Assembly (NCBI GenBank): GCA_015487975.1
Contig: WFOS01000019.1
Span: 1-37,224 of the forward strand
Direction of reading: 5' to 3'
DNA from: Ardenticatena sp.
GTDB lineage: Bacteria > Chloroflexota > Anaerolineae > Ardenticatenales > Ardenticatenaceae
Length of the DNA: 37,224 nucleotides
In this document: one piece after another, positions 34,878 through 37,224 of the stretch
How the letters are laid out: each line of letters opens with the position of its first letter
Position numbering within the stretch: the stretch's first letter is position 1
Program-made: the position numbers and the translations under genes
The notes under the pieces: generated by a model
Databases searched by the model: none
Seen by the model: the letters and a program-made list of their open reading frames with translations, nothing else
What the model was told of the DNA's origin: nothing

Positions 34878-34909
34878 AAAAAAAGAGGCGAGCACGGTTG
34901 TGCTCGCCT
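34878..34909 (-). terminator. Intrinsic terminator of trpB2
   Basis: A 10-bp stem (AGGCGAGCAC/GTGCTCGCCT) has a 4-nt loop and is followed on the minus strand by CTTTTTTT. It lies 27 bases past the trpB2 stop. Confidence 0.9.
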
Positions 34910-34936
34910 TGTTGCCTGAGCGCAAATGCGCCGTTT

Positions 34937-36301
34937 CTATTCGTTCACACTGGGCAATCCCGCCAGCGCCATGGCAATTTCTTCTTCCGGATAGTCGTAA
35001 TCTTCGAGTTTGCCGGCAAAGTAATCCATGTACGCCTGCATATCGAAGTGCCCATGCCCACTCAAATTGAAGAGAATCGCGCGACTAACACCTTCTTCTT
35101 TGCAACGCAGCGCTTCACGAATAGCGACTGCCACCGCATGGTTCGATTCCGGGGCAGGCACAATCCCTTCAGCGCGGGCAAATTGTACCCCAGCAGCGAA
35201 GGCTTCGGTTTGATGAATGGCCACAGCCTCAATCACCCCCAATTCGTACAAATGGCTAACCAACGGTGCCATGCCATGGTAGCGCAAGCCGCCCGCATGA
35301 ATGGACGGCGGCACAAACTGGCTGCCGAGCGTGTGCATCTTCACCAGGGGGGTCAAATGTCCAGTATCGCCAAAATCGTAGGCATATGTGCCGCGCGTCA
35401 GCGATGGGCAGGCCGCCGGTTCGACAGCAATCACGCGCGGATTGCTTTCGCCCCGCAATTTGCGCCCGACGAACGGGAACGCCAGCCCCGCAAAATTGGA
35501 TCCCCCACCTGCCGCCCCAATGATGATATCGGGCTCATCATCGGCCATCTCCATTTGCTGCATCGCTTCCAGCCCAATCACCGTCTGGTGCAGCAAGACG
35601 TGGTTGAGCACACTCCCCAGGCTGTACTTCGTTTCCGGGTCTTTGGCCGCTACCTCGACCGCTTCGGAAATGGCAATCCCCAGCGAACCGGTCGAGTTCG
35701 GGTTCTTGGTCAGAATGGCACGCCCGGCCTCGGTTTCGGAGCTCGGGCTGGGCGTGACCTGTGCGCCATACGTTTCCATGAGCGCACGGCGGTACGGTTT
35801 CTGTTCATAACTCACGCGCACCATGAAGACCTTGCATTCCAGCCCAAAGAAGGCGCACGCCATAGCGAGCGAAGAGCCCCACTGCCCGGCACCCGTCTCG
35901 GTTGAAAGACGCTTGACGCCTTCCTGTTTGTTGTAGAAGGCTTGCGCCACGGCAGTGTTGGGTTTGTGCGAGCCGCTCGGGCTAATGCCTTCGTACTTGT
36001 AGTAGATGCGTGCTGGCGTATCGAGCACCTGCTCCAACCGTCGGGCGCGATACAGGGGCGACGGGCGCCACTGGCGATAGACACGCCGCACCGGTTCGGG
36101 AATGTCCACCCATGGCTCACGGGTCACTTCCTGCTGAATGAGCGCCATGGGAAACAAGGGCGCCAAATCATCCGGTCCAATGGGCTGGCCTGTGCCAGGA
36201 TGCAATACAGGCGGCGGTGGTGTTGGAAGGTCAGCCACAATGTTGTACCACGCAGTGGGGATTGCCGATTCTTCCAACACAAACTTGACACGCTCGGACA
36301 T
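34937..36301 (-). CDS. trpB: TrpB2-type tryptophan synthase beta chain
   Basis: A 454-residue PLP enzyme condensing indole with serine. The ATG at 36301 follows AGGAGG. The internal aldimine Lys is K113 in SGSHKPNTA, the catalytic region has [12 protein letters not shown], and the phosphate-binding loop is [12 protein letters not shown]. The long N-terminus and the [12 protein letters not shown] entry are characteristic of the TrpB2 class, which lacks strict dependence on TrpA and often sits outside the trp operon, as here. No trpA or other trp gene is in the window, so it may act as an indole-salvage enzyme. A single-gene unit: its own predicted promoter and terminator. Confidence 0.94.
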   Translation of the reverse strand: MSERVKFVLEESAIPTAWYNIVADLPTPPPPVLHPGTGQPIGPDDLAPLFPMALIQQEVTREPWVDIPEPVRRVYRQWRPSPLYRARRLEQVLDTPARIYYKYEGISPSGSHKPNTAVAQAFYNKQEGVKRLSTETGAGQWGSSLAMACAFFGLECKVFMVRVSYEQKPYRRALMETYGAQVTPSPSSETEAGRAILTKNPNSTGSLGIAISEAVEVAAKDPETKYSLGSVLNHVLLHQTVIGLEAMQQMEMADDEPDIIIGAAGGGSNFAGLAFPFVGRKLRGESNPRVIAVEPAACPSLTRGTYAYDFGDTGHLTPLVKMHTLGSQFVPPSIHAGGLRYHGMAPLVSHLYELGVIEAVAIHQTEAFAAGVQFARAEGIVPAPESNHAVAVAIREALRCKEEGVSRAILFNLSGHGHFDMQAYMDYFAGKLEDYDYPEEEIAMALAGLPSVNE

Positions 36302-36365
36302 GTTCAGACCTCCTGAGGGGTTGGTTGAGTGGTATGGCACCGTTGCCGTGGCTCGCGTAGAGCGC

Positions 36366-36394
36366 ATTGTGGCAAAAGCAGTCGAGGGCGTCAA
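36366..36394 (-). promoter_or_regulatory. Predicted trpB2 promoter
   Basis: Minus strand: TTGACG (36394-36389), 17-base spacer, CACAAT (36371-36366). It follows directly on the thioredoxin terminator. Leader of about 60 bases; no obvious trp leader peptide or T-box was seen. Confidence 0.5.
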
Positions 36395-36398
36395 ATAG

Positions 36399-36423
36399 AA
36401 ACACCCCGCGGCAAGCGGGGTGT
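36399..36423 (-). terminator. Intrinsic terminator of trxA
   Basis: A 9-bp stem (ACACCCCGC/GCGGGGTGT) has a 5-nt loop. On the minus strand the right arm runs into TTTCTATTTG. It lies 21 bases past the thioredoxin stop. Confidence 0.82.
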
Positions 36424-36443
36424 CGGGTTCAGCCAGCAACGGT

Positions 36444-36782
36444 TTACGACGTCTGCGTTTCGACATGCGGCAAGATGCGATCGAGCAGGCGCTTTTTTGG
36501 CATGTAGCCAATCAAGCGTTCCACAGGCTGCCCATCTTTGAAGAGCAACAGCGTTGGGATGCTTTGCACGCCATATTCCATCGCCACTTGCGGATACTGA
36601 TCGACATCGAGCTTGGCGACTTTCAACGTGCCTTCGTACTCACTGGCAATCTCTTCCAGAATAGGCGCAATCATGCGGCACGGCCCACACCAGACCGCCC
36701 AAAAGTCTACAATCACCGGGACATTGGCTTGTTTCACTTCGGCATCGAATGTCGCATCGGTCACTTCCACTGGTTTTGCCAT
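36444..36782 (-). CDS. trxA: Thioredoxin
   Basis: A 112-residue thioredoxin. ATG 36782 follows AGAGGAG; upstream in-frame Met codons lack a ribosome binding site. The redox motif is WCGPC (31-35) in [10 protein letters not shown]. The cis-Pro is in SIPTLLLF, and [16 protein letters not shown] is the usual central stretch. It reduces disulfides of cytoplasmic proteins with thioredoxin reductase, which is not in the window. Length is typical. It is a single-gene unit with its own promoter and terminator. Confidence 0.95.
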   Translation of the reverse strand: MAKPVEVTDATFDAEVKQANVPVIVDFWAVWCGPCRMIAPILEEIASEYEGTLKVAKLDVDQYPQVAMEYGVQSIPTLLLFKDGQPVERLIGYMPKKRLLDRILPHVETQTS

Positions 36783-36849
36783 AGCGAACTCCTCTCTGGT
36801 TTCATCTTGCACCATCGACGGCGCTCTGCTTTCATTCATAAGCCGCGCC

Positions 36850-36878
36850 ATCTTAGCAACGCCATGCAGGCTTGTCAA
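36850..36878 (-). promoter_or_regulatory. trxA promoter
   Basis: Minus strand: consensus TTGACA (36878-36873), 17-base spacer, TAAGAT (36855-36850). Leader of about 60 bases to the ATG at 36782. Confidence 0.65.
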
Positions 36879-37120
36879 AGCCTCCGACGTGCTGTTTGGT
36901 GCGCGTCTTACCACTCTATCACATGAATTGCTGGTGATGACCCAAAACGTGGGGGGGACGAGACGGAGCGTGGAAAAGGCAAGATAGAGGCGCCCCAGAC
37001 CCCGAAGAGGGCGTATTGTGGCGCACCTACCGGGCAGCCTGAGCCTGGTGGGGCCATCACCGCTTCCAGCCAGTTCCCCTGGAACGCCTGCTCACCGTTG
37101 GAGAACGCTGCCTTCCTAGG

Positions 37121-37153
37121 AGGCGCGACGCACCTGCGAGGTGCGTCGCGCCT
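37121..37153. repeat. 33-nt perfect palindrome, right copy
   Basis: The 15-nt arms (37121-37135 and 37139-37153) are identical to those at 58-90; only the loop differs (gcg instead of gct). There is no T-tract on either side. Confidence 0.8.
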
Positions 37154-37202
37154 CGAAACATCTCGGCTCGGTCGGAAACCCAATGTGCATACGTGGTGGC
37201 TG

Positions 37203-37224
37203 GACACGCGGGGCAGGGCGGGGC
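37203..37224. repeat. GC-rich box, inverted copy
   Basis: The reverse complement reads GCCCCGCCCTGC then CCCGCGTGTC, matching 108-131 apart from a small indel/substitution. The window ends here, so the element may extend further. Confidence 0.5.

Larger units (their letters stand above)
36783..37224. other. Gene-free right end
   Basis: No credible gene was found; the open frames lack ribosome binding sites and family motifs. The stretch holds the trxA promoter (36850-36878), the right copy of the 33-nt palindrome (37121-37153) and the inverted GC box (37203-37224). The rest shows nothing recognisable. Confidence 0.55.

Noticed and set aside
36302-36443. trp leader peptide or T-box upstream of trpB2
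   Set aside because: The gap contains only the trxA terminator, a plain promoter and a ribosome binding site; no Trp-codon run or T-box core was found.
36908-37207. Minus-strand 99-codon frame at the right end
   Set aside because: It runs through the palindrome, shares its CVAP peptide only because of that repeat, and has no ribosome binding site or conserved motif.

Overview
The window reads as a chromosomal segment of a moderately GC-rich bacterium, most likely a Chloroflexota member of the Ardenticatenia/Anaerolineae type. This is an inference from several traits: Thr-Pro-rich linkers in cell-surface proteins, stacks of membrane and PAS/GAF histidine kinases, cyclic-nucleotide-binding patatins, a TrpB2-type tryptophan synthase and a DUF3179 lipoprotein. 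No phage genes, insertion sequences, rRNA or CRISPR array were seen. Nearly all genes lie on the minus strand. Exceptions are an LCP-family protein, three tRNAs, a small Cys-rich protein, an HNH protein and a methyltransferase.

Region 1 (about 1.3-15.4 kb) is a signalling array read right to left. In transcription order it holds a receiver-adenylate cyclase, two sister 7TM-PAS histidine kinases, a decayed kinase remnant, a 4TM kinase, a TM-PAS-PAS kinase with two receivers, a lone receiver, a soluble GAF-PAS-PAS-GAF kinase, another lone receiver and a PAS-cyclase. Many starts and stops overlap by 1-8 bases. No DNA-binding domain is present in the array, so its only recognisable outputs are the two class III cyclase modules at its ends. 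The distal cyclase has lost key catalytic residues. A lectin-like protein of unknown role follows.

Region 2 (15.5-24.8 kb) is mostly housekeeping: a DUF3179 lipoprotein, rimO behind a RodZ-like HTH membrane protein, a divergent LCP protein, a JAMM metalloprotease translationally coupled to aspartate-semialdehyde dehydrogenase, a TPR membrane protein, tRNA-Trp, tRNA-Gly and tRNA-Gln, a Cys-motif protein, an HNH protein and a small two-TM protein. Strong intrinsic terminators and several sigma70-like promoters, often with a TATACT -10 box, delimit the units.

Region 3 (24.8-28.1 kb) is a small exopolysaccharide-type operon with a GT4 glycosyltransferase, a Wzz-like protein, a LuxR-type regulator with a degenerate receiver and the two-TM protein. 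A divergent methyltransferase gene flanks it.

Region 4 (28.1-34.8 kb) holds two tandem paralogues that join a cyclic-nucleotide-binding domain to a patatin phospholipase. The downstream one is coupled to an OmpR-type two-component pair and then to ccmC and a 54-residue ccmD-like gene. The upstream one has an 11-bp tandem direct repeat in its promoter region. Together with the cyclases of region 1 this suggests, without proof, a phosphorelay to cNMP to phospholipase circuit. Region 5 (34.9-37.2 kb) holds trpB2 and thioredoxin. Near-identical 33-nt palindromes lie close to both ends of the window.
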